A DNA stretch of 64,000 nt from Actinotalea endophytica (lineage in GTDB: Bacteria > Actinomycetota > Actinomycetes > Actinomycetales > Cellulomonadaceae): NCBI RefSeq assembly GCF_025717005.1, contig NZ_JAOVZU010000007.1, positions 219,751-283,750 of the forward strand, in the 5' to 3' direction. Both the position numbers and the translations under genes were made by a program. A model generated the notes under the pieces. It did not search any database and had not been told where the DNA came from. It worked only from the letters and a program-made list of their open reading frames with translations. Positions 1-8,788 of the stretch are shown here, one piece after another (position 1 is the stretch's first letter; each line of letters starts with the position of its first letter).

Positions 1-105
1 CAGGCCGTCGGTGAGCTCGGCCCGGGTCGCTGAACCGACACCGACCATCGCGGTCTCGACCCTGCGCACGAAGGCTTCGGCCCGGTCCTGGGCGTCGTCG
101 TTCAT
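1..105 (-). CDS. N-terminus of PadR-partner membrane/HAAS-type protein (partial)
   Basis: Reading leftward from the ATG at 105, 35 codons are open to the window edge (MNDDAQDRAEAFVRRVETAM and on). The start overlaps the stop of the PadR gene upstream by ATGA, so the two are translationally coupled. Proteins in this position after a small PadR regulator usually have an N-terminal helical HAAS/DUF1700-like domain followed by membrane helices, and the acidic helical start fits. That assignment rests mainly on position, because the rest of the protein lies outside the window. Confidence 0.6.
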   Translation of the reverse strand, partial: MNDDAQDRAEAFVRRVETAMVGVGSATRAELTDGL

Positions 106-437
106 GTCGTTGCCTCCGATCGGTCCAGGACCAGTTCGTCGATGGCGTCGCGGAAGGATGACCAGATCGCGGCTCCCGCGTCCAAGGTCGCCTCCCCGGC
201 GGCCGTGAGGGTGTAGCACTTGCGGGCCGGGCCCCGTTCGGACGGCTCCAGGTGGGTGGAGACCAAACCCTCCCCGTAGAGCCGCTGCAGCGTGCCGTAC
301 ACCGAGGCGTCACCGACCTGGGTCAGGCCGGCACCCCGCAACGTGCGCACGATGCTGTACCCGTGGGCGTCGCCGCCCGAGACCGCCGCGAGCACCGCGG
401 TCGGCAGGACCCCGCGCAGTAGCTGGCTTGTATCCAC
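102..437 (-). CDS. PadR family transcriptional regulator
   Basis: A 111-residue winged-helix DNA-binding protein of the PadR family, at the usual length of the short PadR-s2 type. The N-terminal half carries the typical pattern LRGVLPTAVLAAV, HGYSIVRTL, then GDASVYGTLQRLYGEGLV as the recognition helix and start of the wing, followed by ARKCYTLTAAGE. The start is GTG at 437, chosen for the AAGGAG ribosome site 6-8 bases upstream. It is coupled by ATGA to the following partner gene, the usual PadR arrangement in which the regulator controls its own operon. The effector is unknown. Confidence 0.9.
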   Translation of the reverse strand: MDTSQLLRGVLPTAVLAAVSGGDAHGYSIVRTLRGAGLTQVGDASVYGTLQRLYGEGLVSTHLEPSERGPARKCYTLTAAGEATLDAGAAIWSSFRDAIDELVLDRSEATT

Positions 438-450
438 GCCATCTCCTTAA

Positions 451-469
451 TACTCCGCGCAACAGAGTA
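451..469. promoter_or_regulatory. Candidate PadR autoregulatory operator
   Basis: The inverted repeat TACTC-N9-GAGTA lies 14-32 bases upstream of the PadR start codon. Its position and dyad symmetry suit PadR self-control. The assignment is inference, since the half-sites are only 5 bp. Confidence 0.4.
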
Positions 470-711
470 GTACCTGGAACGGACCTATGGAAGACCGCGG
501 CGAGAAGCCACCCGGCCATGGCGGCTCCAGACGGAACCGCACCGATCGACGCGTCCTCCGGCGGCCATGTGAGCCACTGCCTGTCCGACGCCGGGAACCG
601 GCAGACCAACCGGGTGCTGCACATCATGGCCACCGCCCAGCTATGCAACCCGAGCGTCGGCCACGACCACCACGACCACCGACCGACGCAGGCCGGTCTA
701 CGGTCGAGAGT

Positions 712-1227
712 GTGCTGAGCATCCATGCGCCGACCATCGAGGAGTTCGGTATCCGGCAGGCGTGGCTGGCAGATCCGGTGATGATGTCCTACAACGCCGA
801 CTGGGACATCACCTACCCCGGCTACGACCGGACCACCGGCTGCATCGACTGGCCCGAGAGCGACTGGCCGACGTTCCAGACCCGGCTCGCCCTGCCACCC
901 GCACGGCAGGGCTACTACTACGTCCTCGACACCGACATGGACCAGTTCATCGGACACATCCACTACCTCGTGGGCCCGGACGGGGTCGCCGAGATCGGGT
1001 TCAACGTCATCCCCGAGCGACGCGGCCAGGGGCTCGGCGCCCAGTTCCTGCGGCTGCTCCTGGACCGGGTCTGGGAGGACACCCCGGCTCAGGTCATCGT
1101 CCAGGAGTTCGAGGACCAACGGATCGCCGCCGTCAAGGTCCACCAACAGTGCGGCTTCACCCCCGAGCGGGAAACCGCCACACGCCATGGCAGGCCTACC
1201 CGCACCTGGCGGCTCGCCCGTCCGTAG
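712..1227 (+). CDS. GNAT family N-acetyltransferase
   Basis: About 171 residues. It has the acyl-CoA-binding pattern of GNAT enzymes: a central strand EIGFNVIPERRGQGLGAQFL, where RRGQGLG is the motif A pyrophosphate-binding loop, followed by VIVQEFEDQRIAAVKVHQQCGF, the motif B region. The frame stays open upstream to 487, but the residues encoded there are low-complexity arginine and proline. The GTG at 712 (VLSIHAPTIEEFGIRQAW) is therefore the better start, although its ribosome site is weak. The substrate is not predictable. It stands alone between PadR and the convergent purT. Confidence 0.8.
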   Translation: MLSIHAPTIEEFGIRQAWLADPVMMSYNADWDITYPGYDRTTGCIDWPESDWPTFQTRLALPPARQGYYYVLDTDMDQFIGHIHYLVGPDGVAEIGFNVIPERRGQGLGAQFLRLLLDRVWEDTPAQVIVQEFEDQRIAAVKVHQQCGFTPERETATRHGRPTRTWRLARP

Positions 1228-1367
1228 CCCAGCCTGCAACGGCGCTCCGCCGTCGACACACCTGCCGGCCCGATCGCGGCCAGATGCGGTCGCGAACCTC
1301 GCCGGCATCGGCAGGTGCGGGCATACGCGCGCGGACGCTCACCTCGCGCCCGGGCCGCCCGCCCGAC

Positions 1368-2579
1368 TCAGTCGAGCCCGACCCGCATCGCCGTTGCCGC
1401 CTCGACCGCTCGTGCTCGCGCCTCGTCCACGTCCGCACCGCGTGCCAACGTGACCGCCACCCGGCGCCGCCCGCTCACGCTCGGCTTCCCGAACAGCCGG
1501 ACCTGGGCCGTCGGCACCGCGAGCGCGGCGTCGACCCCGTCGAACACCGGCACACCCTCGCCCTCGGCGAGCACCGCGCACGACGCCGCCGCCGCCTGGT
1601 CCCGGCCGCCGAGGCGCAGCACCTCACCGGCGGGCAGCCCGAGCAGCGCGCGGGCGTGCAGGGCGAACTCGGACAGGTCCTGCGAGACCAGGGTCACCAG
1701 GCCGGTGTCGTGCGGGCGCGGGGACACCTCGGAGAACAGCACCTGGTCCCCCACCACGAACAGCTCGACACCGAACACGCCCCAGCCGCCGAGCGCGTCG
1801 GTCACCGAGCGCGCGACGTCCTGGGCGGTCTCGAGCACTCCGGGCGGCAGCGCGGCGGGCTGCCAGGACTCGCGGTAGTCGCCGTCCACCTGCACGTGCC
1901 CGATGGGGTCGCAGAACGTGGTGCCGCCGCTGTGCCGCACGGTGAGCAGGGTGATCTCGGTGTCGAACGCGACGAAGCCCTCGACGATCACCCGCACGTC
2001 GCCCGCGGCGGCTGCCCGGCCCCCGGTCTGCGCATAGCGCCAGGCGGGCTCGACGTCCTCGCGAGTCCGGACCACCGACTGGCCCTTGCCGGACGAGGAC
2101 ATCACGGGCTTGACCACGCACGGCAGCCCGACGGCGTCGACCGCGGCGGCCAGCTCATCGACCGAGTCGACGAACCGGTAGGGCGAGGTCGGCAGCCCGA
2201 GCTCCTCGGCGGCGAGCCGGCGGATCCCCTCGCGGTCCATCGTGAGCCGGGTGGCGCGCGCGGTCGGCACCACGCGGGTCCCGGCCTGCTCGGACTCGAG
2301 CAGCACGTGCGTCGCGATCGCCTCGATCTCGGGCACCACGACGTGCGGACGCTCGGCGGCGAGCACGGCGCGCAGCGCGTCCGCGTCGAGCATGTCGATC
2401 ACGTGCGAGCGGTGGGCGACCTGCATGGCGGGGGCGTTCGGGTAGCGGTCGGCCACGACCACCTCGGCGCCGAGGCGCTGCAGCTCGATCGCGACCTCCT
2501 TGCCGAGCTCGCCGCCGCCGAGCAGCAGCACCCGCGTCGCACCGTCGGACAGCGGCGTGCCGAGCCGGACCCCGCTCAC
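1368..2579 (-). CDS. purT: Formate-dependent phosphoribosylglycinamide formyltransferase PurT
   Basis: A 403-residue ATP-grasp enzyme that makes formyl-GAR from GAR, formate and ATP in purine synthesis, as an alternative to the folate-dependent PurN. The N-terminus has the nucleotide-binding fold [20 protein letters not shown], then [20 protein letters not shown] and VPEIEAIAT. The ATP-grasp core includes [28 protein letters not shown] and [10 protein letters not shown]. Length matches the family. Translation starts at GTG 2579, overlapping the stop of the ABC permease by GTGA, so it is the third gene of a coupled exporter operon, an unusual setting for a purine gene. Confidence 0.93.
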   Translation of the reverse strand: MSGVRLGTPLSDGATRVLLLGGGELGKEVAIELQRLGAEVVVADRYPNAPAMQVAHRSHVIDMLDADALRAVLAAERPHVVVPEIEAIATHVLLESEQAGTRVVPTARATRLTMDREGIRRLAAEELGLPTSPYRFVDSVDELAAAVDAVGLPCVVKPVMSSSGKGQSVVRTREDVEPAWRYAQTGGRAAAAGDVRVIVEGFVAFDTEITLLTVRHSGGTTFCDPIGHVQVDGDYRESWQPAALPPGVLETAQDVARSVTDALGGWGVFGVELFVVGDQVLFSEVSPRPHDTGLVTLVSQDLSEFALHARALLGLPAGEVLRLGGRDQAAAASCAVLAEGEGVPVFDGVDAALAVPTAQVRLFGKPSVSGRRRVAVTLARGADVDEARARAVEAATAMRVGLD

Positions 2580-3880
2580 CGCGTGCCCCGCCACGCCTGC
2601 TTCACGCTGCTGCGCGCCGAGGTGTGCATCAGCGACCCCTCGTACAGCCGGGCCCCGATGATCACGAAGAGCACGCCCGTGGCGAGCACCAGCAGCGCGG
2701 ACAGCGGCGGCTCCCACGGCGCCGCGTTGCCGAGCACCACCCGTGCAGGCATCAGCAACGGTGCGGTGAACGGCACGTAGGACAGCAGACGCTGGAGCGG
2801 CCCGGGGTCCATCGCGAACAGCGCCGCGAAGAACGGCACGATCACCAGCACCTGCATCACCACGGTCGTGGCCTGCAGGTCCTCGATCCGCGACGCGAGC
2901 GACCCCGCCACGGCCCACAGGCAGGCCAGCATCACGAACCCGAGGAGGAAGAACACGATGAACCAGCCGGACGCCGCGAGCACCTGGCTGACCAGCTCGC
3001 CCTGGCCCGCCGCGGTCGCGCCGAGCAGCCCCGCCCCGAGGATCACCACGATCTGCCCGAGCGCCATGAGGGTGTTGCCGAGCACCTTGCCGGCCAGCAG
3101 CCACCGCACCGGCAGCGCCGCCACCAGCAGCTCGATCACCCGCGACTGCTTCTCCTCGACCACGCTCTGCGCGATCGACATGCCGAAGGTCAGCACCGAC
3201 AGGTAGAAGAGGAACGCGAACACCAGCACCAGGAGCTCGGGCGGCACGACCCCGGTCGGGCTGGCCGCGAGCAGCTCGATCTCCGGCATGACCGGGCTGG
3301 TCAGGCTGGCCATCTGCTCGGCCGTGAGCCCGGCCTCGTCCGCCGCGCGCTGCACCTGGAGCTGCGAGCTCGCGGCCCGCAGCAGCACGTCGAGCTCGTC
3401 CGGGACGCCTTCGGCACCGAGCACCGTGAGCTGCGCGATGTCGTCGCCGACCACTGCGGCGTCCACGTCCCCGTCGAGCACGAGCCGCTCGACGTCGCCG
3501 CCGGGCTCGACCTCGACGCTCGTGATGTCGGCCGCGGGCAGCCCGCCGACGCCGAACACCGCGAGCGCGGGCGGCAGCGCCGTCCCGGACTCCTGCGCGT
3601 CACGCCCGAGCACTGCTGCGGCGTCGACCACCTCGGCGGCACCCGCGCCCTGCACCGCGACCCGCACCGACGGGGTCTGCTGCTGCAGCAGGATCGGGAT
3701 CAGCGTCGCGGCCGTGACCAGGAGCAGCATGAACACGGTCGAGCCGATGAAGGCCTTGTCCCGCAGCTTGACCGCGATCTCGCGGCCCGCGACCACGCCG
3801 ATCGAACGCCAGGCACCCGCCTGGGAGCGGACGGGCTCCGCCGTCGGCTCCGCCGTGGGCTTCGTCGTCGGGGCGCTCAC
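2576..3880 (-). CDS. ABC-2 type exporter permease (NatB/YhaP-like)
   Basis: About 434 residues. After a short Thr/Pro/Glu tail there is a first membrane helix ([20 protein letters not shown]), then an extracytoplasmic domain of roughly 150 residues, then five or six hydrophobic helices ([53 protein letters not shown] and others). This is the plan of ABC_membrane_3/NatB permeases. The segment [17 protein letters not shown] is the conserved cytoplasmic coupling region. GTG 3880 overlaps the ATPase stop by GTGA. With the ATPase it forms a two-gene exporter of unknown substrate. Confidence 0.87.
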   Translation of the reverse strand: MSAPTTKPTAEPTAEPVRSQAGAWRSIGVVAGREIAVKLRDKAFIGSTVFMLLLVTAATLIPILLQQQTPSVRVAVQGAGAAEVVDAAAVLGRDAQESGTALPPALAVFGVGGLPAADITSVEVEPGGDVERLVLDGDVDAAVVGDDIAQLTVLGAEGVPDELDVLLRAASSQLQVQRAADEAGLTAEQMASLTSPVMPEIELLAASPTGVVPPELLVLVFAFLFYLSVLTFGMSIAQSVVEEKQSRVIELLVAALPVRWLLAGKVLGNTLMALGQIVVILGAGLLGATAAGQGELVSQVLAASGWFIVFFLLGFVMLACLWAVAGSLASRIEDLQATTVVMQVLVIVPFFAALFAMDPGPLQRLLSYVPFTAPLLMPARVVLGNAAPWEPPLSALLVLATGVLFVIIGARLYEGSLMHTSARSSVKQAWRGTR

Positions 3881-4785
3881 CGGACCACCTCCCGGAAGAT
3901 CTCGGCCAGCGTGGGTCGGACCCGGGCGAGCTCGCGCAGGGTCCCGAGCCGTTGCGCTGCGGCGAGCAGCACCTGGTCGTCGGCGGAGTCGTCGAGCTCC
4001 ACGAGCACCGTGGCGCCGTCGACGGACACCAGCCGCGCACCGGGCACCGCGTCGACCAGCGTCGCGAGGTCCGTACCGGGCGGGACGTCGACCTCGACCC
4101 GGTACCGTCGCCCGCCTCGCCGCGCGCGAAGCTCGTCGGCCGAGCCGGCCGCGACCACCCGGCCGTCGTCGATGATCACCACGTCGTCGCACAGCTGCTC
4201 GACGAGCTCGAGCTGGTGCGAGGAGAACAGCACCGGAACACCGCTCGCCGCACGTTCCCGAAGCTGCTCGCCCATGGCGTCGATCGCCAGCGGGTCGAGC
4301 CCGGAGAACGGCTCGTCGAGCACCAGGAGCACCGGGTCGTGCATGAGCGCCGCAGCGACCTGCACGCGCTGCTGGTTGCCGAGCGACAACGTCTGCAGCA
4401 GGTCGTGCCCGCGCTCGCTCAGGCCGAGCCGCTCGAGCATCTCCTCCGAGTGCGCGCGGGCCTGGGACGCGCTGAGCCCGTAGACCCGGCCCAGGTAGAC
4501 GAGCTGGTCGAGCACACGCATCCGCGGGTACAGGCCACGCTCCTCGGGCATGTAGCCGAACGTCCGGCGGACCTCGCGGGTGAGCGGGCGTCCGCCGAGG
4601 GTCACCTCGCCGGCCGTCGCCGCGAGCACCCCCATCACGATCCGCATCGCGGTGGTCTTGCCGGCACCGTTCGCGCCGACGAACCCGGTGGTGCGACCGG
4701 GCCGGACCTCGAAGGAGACCTCGTCCAGTGCGCGCCGGTCACCGAAGTCCCGCGTCACCCGCTCGAGCGCGAGCACCCCCGTCAC
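3877..4785 (-). CDS. ABC transporter ATP-binding protein (NatA-like)
   Basis: 302 residues. It has Walker A GANGAGKTT near residue 40, a signature region LSLGNQQRVQVAAAL, where LSLGNQQ replaces the canonical LSGGQ, Walker B LLVLDEPFSGLD and the switch SSHQ with Gln after His. The C-terminal 90 residues form the accessory domain seen in NatA/YhaQ ATPases. GTG 4785 is preceded by GGGAGGTGG. First gene of a GTGA-chained operon with the permease and purT. It probably powers export; the substrate is unknown. Confidence 0.92.
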   Translation of the reverse strand: MTGVLALERVTRDFGDRRALDEVSFEVRPGRTTGFVGANGAGKTTAMRIVMGVLAATAGEVTLGGRPLTREVRRTFGYMPEERGLYPRMRVLDQLVYLGRVYGLSASQARAHSEEMLERLGLSERGHDLLQTLSLGNQQRVQVAAALMHDPVLLVLDEPFSGLDPLAIDAMGEQLRERAASGVPVLFSSHQLELVEQLCDDVVIIDDGRVVAAGSADELRARRGGRRYRVEVDVPPGTDLATLVDAVPGARLVSVDGATVLVELDDSADDQVLLAAAQRLGTLRELARVRPTLAEIFREVVR

Positions 4786-5005
4786 CCAGCCACCTCCCGT
4801 TGACCCGTTTCGACCGCACGACCCTACCCAGCCGGGACGTCCTGCGGGATCCACTCGCCACCCCAGCCTCTCCCCGGTGCCGCGCCGGCCGGCCCGTCGC
4901 CGGTCCGCCCGCGCCGACGATCCCGCCCACACCTGCACCGTCCCCGCACAGCGCGTGCACAGTCCCGACCGGGCCGCCTCCAGGCTCGGCCCGTAGGCTT
5001 GCCCG
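4786..5005. promoter_or_regulatory. Divergent intergenic region, ABC exporter/DedA
   Basis: 220 bp between the leftward ABC ATPase start and the rightward DedA start. It must hold two promoters, but I cannot point to convincing -35/-10 pairs or dyads here. Confidence 0.3.
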
Positions 5006-5740
5006 GTGATCCCGACGCTTCTGACCACCGGTGCCGCGATGTCCCCCGTCGCCACGCTCGGCCCGGACTGGCTGAACGCCGAGTACCTGATCGAGTCCTT
5101 CGGCACCTACGCGATCATCGGCGTGGTGGTGGTGGTCTTCATCGAGACCGGCCTGTTCTTCCCGCTCCTGCCGGGCGACTCGCTGCTGTTCACCGCGGGC
5201 GCCCTGGTGGCCCAGGAGCAGCTCGACTTCCCGCTCTGGCTGCTGTGCCTGCTGGTCTTCCTCGCCGCGTTCGCGGGGGACCAGAACGCCTACTGGATCG
5301 GCCGCAAGGCCGGACCCAGGATCTTCAACCGGCCCGACTCCCGGTTCTTCAAGCGCGAGCACATCGACGAGACCTACCGGTACTTCGACAAGTACGGCGG
5401 CGGCACGATCATCGTCGCGCGGTTCGTGCCGTTCGTGCGGACCTACTCCGCGGCCGCGGCCGGGATCGGCCGGATGCGCTACGGCAAGTTCGTCGCCTTC
5501 GACCTGGTCGGCGCTCTGCTGTGGGGCGTGGGCGTCACGGTCCTCGGCTACCTGCTCGGCAACATCCCGTTCGTCCGCAACAACATCGAGTACCTGCTGG
5601 TCGCCGTCGTCGCGGTCTCCGTGCTCCCGGTCGGGCTCGCCTGGCTGCGGGCGCGCCGCGCCCGCAAGGCCGACCCGGACCTGGAACGCTATGAGGACCC
5701 GGCCGAGCGGGAGCGGGTGGAACGAGAGGACATGGCCTGA
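5006..5740 (+). CDS. DedA family membrane protein
   Basis: 244 residues with the DedA/SNARE-associated core: an amphipathic N-terminus, IETGLFFPLLPGDSLLFTAG (the conserved E-x-x-x-x-P-x-P-G-D signature), GDQNAYWIGRKAG, then FDKYGGGTIIVARFVPFVRTYSAAAAGIGRMRYGKF with the family's conserved Arg residues. Two C-terminal hydrophobic helices and a charged tail follow. DedA proteins are inner-membrane transporters/flippases, with roles shown for undecaprenyl phosphate recycling in some members. The start is GTG 5006. The stop overlaps the next ATG (TGATG), coupling it to the HAD phosphatase. Confidence 0.92.
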   Translation: MIPTLLTTGAAMSPVATLGPDWLNAEYLIESFGTYAIIGVVVVVFIETGLFFPLLPGDSLLFTAGALVAQEQLDFPLWLLCLLVFLAAFAGDQNAYWIGRKAGPRIFNRPDSRFFKREHIDETYRYFDKYGGGTIIVARFVPFVRTYSAAAAGIGRMRYGKFVAFDLVGALLWGVGVTVLGYLLGNIPFVRNNIEYLLVAVVAVSVLPVGLAWLRARRARKADPDLERYEDPAERERVEREDMA

Positions 5741-6516
5741 TGACCGAGCGCGCGATCCACTCGTGGCTGACGGACATGGACGGCGTCCTGGTCCACGAGG
5801 GGACCGCACTCCCCGGTGCGGCCGACTTCATCCGCGCGCTGCGGGACAACGGCCGGCCGTTCCTCGTCCTGACGAACAACTCGATCTACACCCCGCGGGA
5901 CCTGGCCGCCCGGCTGCGCGGCTCGGGACTCGAGGTGCCCGAGGAGTCGATCTGGACCTCCGCGCTGGCCACCGCGACCTTCCTGGCCGAGCAGGCACCC
6001 GGCGGCTCGGCGTACGCGATCGGCGAGGCCGGCCTGACCACGGCCCTGCACGAGGCCGGCTACACGCTGACCGACGCGGACCCGGACTACGTGGTGCTCG
6101 GCGAGACCCGCACCTACTCGTTCGAGGCGATCACCAAGGCGATCCGGCTGATCCAGGGCGGCTCGAAGTTCATCGCGACCAACCCCGACGTGACCGGCCC
6201 GAGCACCGAGGGCGACCTGCCCGCGACCGGCGCTGTCGCCGCGATGATCAGCGCCGCAGCCCAGCGCAAGCCCTACTACGTGGGCAAGCCCAACCCGATG
6301 ATGTTCCGCTCGGCGCTCAACCGGATCGAGGCGCACTCGGAGACCACGGCGATGATCGGCGACCGGATGGACACCGACGTCGTCGCCGGGATGGAGGCCG
6401 GGATGCGGACGTTCCTGGTGCTGTCCGGCTCCACCACTGCGAGCGACCTGGGTCGCTTCCCGTTCCGCCCGACCCGGGTGGTGGACGGGGTCGGCGACCT
6501 CGTCGAGCTGGTCTGA
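5740..6516 (+). CDS. HAD-IIA family sugar-phosphate/nucleotidase-type phosphatase (NagD-like)
   Basis: 258 residues. It has HAD motif I DMDGVLVHEGT near residue 10, motif II LTNNS near 44, and motifs III/IV GKPNPMMF and IGDRMDTDVVAGMEAGMRTFLVL. The large C2B-type cap between motifs II and III is the mark of HAD-IIA enzymes such as NagD and phosphoglycolate phosphatase. The substrate cannot be told from the sequence. Its ATG lies within the DedA stop, so the two are co-translated. Confidence 0.9.
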   Translation: MTERAIHSWLTDMDGVLVHEGTALPGAADFIRALRDNGRPFLVLTNNSIYTPRDLAARLRGSGLEVPEESIWTSALATATFLAEQAPGGSAYAIGEAGLTTALHEAGYTLTDADPDYVVLGETRTYSFEAITKAIRLIQGGSKFIATNPDVTGPSTEGDLPATGAVAAMISAAAQRKPYYVGKPNPMMFRSALNRIEAHSETTAMIGDRMDTDVVAGMEAGMRTFLVLSGSTTASDLGRFPFRPTRVVDGVGDLVELV

Positions 6517-6525
6517 CCGTCCCGC

Positions 6526-7344
6526 GTGACCGCGACGCACGTTCCGGCCGCGCGGCGACGCCGGAGCCCCGGCTGGGTTCCGCAGCAGCACGGCGCGTGG
6601 GCGATGCTCGTGGTCCCGCCGCTGGTCGGCATCGCGCACGCCGGTCCGCAACCCTGGCAGGCGCTGCTCGTCGCGACGTGGCTGGCCGGCTACCTCGCGT
6701 TCCAGGCGTCGGCGCTGCTGCTCAAGGCGCGCGGCAAGGCCCGCTACCGGCGGCCGGTGCAGGTCTACGGGCTCGGTGCCGTGGTTCTCGGCGCGACGCT
6801 GCTCGCACTGCGGCCGAGCCTGACGTGGTGGGCGGCGGTCTTCGTGCCGCTGCTGGCGATCTCGCTCGCGGCCTCCTGGCGGCGTGCGGAGCGGTCCTGG
6901 CTCAACGACGTCGTCACAGTGACCGCCGCTTGCCTGCTGGCCGCGGTGGCGCACACGCCGCAGGCCGCGACGTCCCCGAGCCCTGCCGCCCTGGTGGGTG
7001 GCTCCGTCGGGGCATGGCAGCTCGTCGCGGTGCTCGCGCTGTACTTCCTCGGCACGGTCGCCTACGTGAAGTCGATGATCCGCGAGCGCGGCAATCGGGC
7101 GGTGCTCGCGGCGTCCGTGCTCTGGCATGCGGCGGCCGTCGGCGTCGTCCCGGTGGTCCTCGGGGCGGTGGGTCCCGGACGGCTCGACCCGTGGCTGACG
7201 GCGCCGCTCATGGTGCTGTTCGCGGCGCTCGCCGCCCGAGCGTGGCTCGTCCCGATGCGCCGGCCGGGTGCCGCCCCGATGGCGATCGGACTCGGCGAGA
7301 TCGCCGCGAGCGTCGTGCTGACGGCGCTCCTGCTCGCGGCCTGA
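6526..7344 (+). CDS. YwiC-like membrane protein
   Basis: 272 residues and about eight hydrophobic segments. The N-terminal PQQHGAWAMLVVPPLVGI matches the signature of YwiC-like proteins, after a basic RRRRSPGW leader. KARGKARYRRPVQVYG is a conserved cytoplasmic loop. The function of the family is not established. The start is GTG 6526, nine bases after the HAD gene stop, so it probably belongs to the DedA-HAD operon. Confidence 0.8.
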   Translation: MTATHVPAARRRRSPGWVPQQHGAWAMLVVPPLVGIAHAGPQPWQALLVATWLAGYLAFQASALLLKARGKARYRRPVQVYGLGAVVLGATLLALRPSLTWWAAVFVPLLAISLAASWRRAERSWLNDVVTVTAACLLAAVAHTPQAATSPSPAALVGGSVGAWQLVAVLALYFLGTVAYVKSMIRERGNRAVLAASVLWHAAAVGVVPVVLGAVGPGRLDPWLTAPLMVLFAALAARAWLVPMRRPGAAPMAIGLGEIAASVVLTALLLAA

Positions 7345-7362
7345 ACCGCGGTGCGGTTCAGG
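7340..7362. terminator. Bidirectional terminator hairpin between convergent genes
   Basis: A perfect 10-bp stem, CCTGAACCGC/GCGGTTCAGG, with a GGT loop. It spans the stop codons of both the YwiC-like gene (+) and lemA-like gene (-), and is placed to end transcription from both sides. Confidence 0.65.
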
Positions 7363-7933
7363 CGCCGAAGTCGACCTGCGGGGCCTGGCGCACCTGGGGG
7401 TCGGTGACCTCGAAGTACTCGGCGCGCTGGAACCCGAACATGCCGGCGATGACGTTCGCCGGGAAGGTCTCGACCTTGGTGTTCAGCGCACGCACGTTCG
7501 CGTTGTAGAACCGGCGGCCCGCGGCGATCCGGTCCTCGGTGGTGGCGAGCTCGGTCTGCAGCTGGGAGAAGTTCTCGCTGGCCCGCAGCACGGGGTAGTT
7601 CTCGGCGACCGCGAAGAGCCGGCCGAGCGCGGCGGTGAGCGCGTTCTCCTGGGCGGCCTGCTCGGCGACCCCCGAGCCGGGCGCCGCGGCCATCGCACGC
7701 GCCTTGGTGACCTCGTCGAACACCCCGCGCTCGTGCGCGGCGTAGCCCTTGACCGTCTCGACGAGGTTCGGGATCAGGTCGTGCCGCCGGTGCAGCTCGA
7801 CGTCGATCTGCCGCCAGGACTCCTGCACCAGGTTCCGCAACCTGACGAACCCGTTGTACGTGGCCACGGCCCACAGGCCGACGAGCACGACGAGGACGAC
7901 GAGCACGAGCAGGACGATGCCTAGGGCGTCCAT
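7358..7933 (-). CDS. LemA family protein
   Basis: 191 residues. A single N-terminal membrane helix (IVLLVLVVLVVLVGLWAVA) is followed by the LemA helical domain: NGFVRLRNLVQESWRQIDVELHRRHDLIPNLVETVKGYA, NFSQLQTELATTEDRIAAGRRFYNANVRALN, then FPANVIAGMFGF. Function is not settled; LemA proteins are membrane-anchored helical bundles. Its start lies 13 bp inside the upstream membrane gene, with which it is coupled. Confidence 0.92.
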   Translation of the reverse strand: MDALGIVLLVLVVLVVLVGLWAVATYNGFVRLRNLVQESWRQIDVELHRRHDLIPNLVETVKGYAAHERGVFDEVTKARAMAAAPGSGVAEQAAQENALTAALGRLFAVAENYPVLRASENFSQLQTELATTEDRIAAGRRFYNANVRALNTKVETFPANVIAGMFGFQRAEYFEVTDPQVRQAPQVDFGA

Positions 7934-8721
7934 GGTTCTCCAAGGTCGGTTCGGATCTGCTCAGGATCGTAGCCGTGGTCGAGCCACACGTACCGGGGTA
8001 CTCCGTCGACCATCGCGCGCATCACACCCAGGCGGGCGGCGAGCCGGTCGAGGTCGGGCAGCTCCTGGCTCCAGCAGAGCACGTCCGCGCCCTCCATCCG
8101 CAGGCTCAGGCCGCGGGCGTCGCCGCGGACCAGCCGCTCGAGCATCCGCGGGTGAAGGATGTCGTGGGCGAACTTCGCGTCGCGGGCCTCGACCCGCCAC
8201 GCTCGGTTGAAGTCCTCCGACTCGAACTCGATGTCCTGCCCGCCGAGCGCGGTGACGATCCGGGCGCCGAACCCCTGCGGCGTGAGCTGGAGGGTCGGCA
8301 GCCAGGTGGGCATGGACACCGCGCACACCCAGTAGTGGTGCGTCGTGCGGTTCTTGCCCGACCCCGTGGTGTACCGGTAGGCGAACGACATCGCGGGGAG
8401 CCCGCCCCACCTGCCGACCACGAGCTCGCTCACCCGGCGCGAGCTCCCGTGCCCGAAGGGCGTTCCACGCCACCGCGAGACCAGGCTCTGGTCCGTGCCG
8501 TAGTACGTCCAGCCGTTCCGCGCGGCCCACTGCTGGAGCGCCTTCTGGCGCTGCAGCGAGTACCACCAGCCGAAGGCCAGCGACCCGAGCACCAGGACGA
8601 CCATGAGCGCGAACGCCAGGCCGCCGTTGTCGCCTCCGCCGAACCTGCCGCCCGCAGCCACGAGGCCGACGACGACCATCACGACGACGGGCACGGCTGC
8701 GGCGAGTCTGCGATCAGGCAT
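7921..8721 (-). CDS. Membrane protein of unknown function upstream of LemA
   Basis: 266 residues. Two N-terminal membrane helices (PVVVMVVVGLVAA and FALMVVLVLGSLAFGWWYSL) are followed by a soluble domain with a YTTGSGKNRTTHHYWVCAVS strand pair, similar in plan to DUF3137-type or E3-like partners of LemA in actinobacteria. I do not recognise a named family. The overlap with the LemA gene implies the two act together at the membrane. Confidence 0.65.
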   Translation of the reverse strand: MPDRRLAAAVPVVVMVVVGLVAAGGRFGGGDNGGLAFALMVVLVLGSLAFGWWYSLQRQKALQQWAARNGWTYYGTDQSLVSRWRGTPFGHGSSRRVSELVVGRWGGLPAMSFAYRYTTGSGKNRTTHHYWVCAVSMPTWLPTLQLTPQGFGARIVTALGGQDIEFESEDFNRAWRVEARDAKFAHDILHPRMLERLVRGDARGLSLRMEGADVLCWSQELPDLDRLAARLGVMRAMVDGVPRYVWLDHGYDPEQIRTDLGEPWTP

Positions 8722-8788
8722 CTCCGGGACATCGGCAGACCGGCGCCCGACCTCAAGGGTCGGACGCCGGTCGCTCGTCCTGGAGGGG

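Noticed and set aside
762..2780. 672-residue plus-strand reading frame opposite purT and the ABC permease
   Set aside because: It is Arg/His/Pro-rich antisense of well supported genes; an open frame is expected by chance at this GC content.
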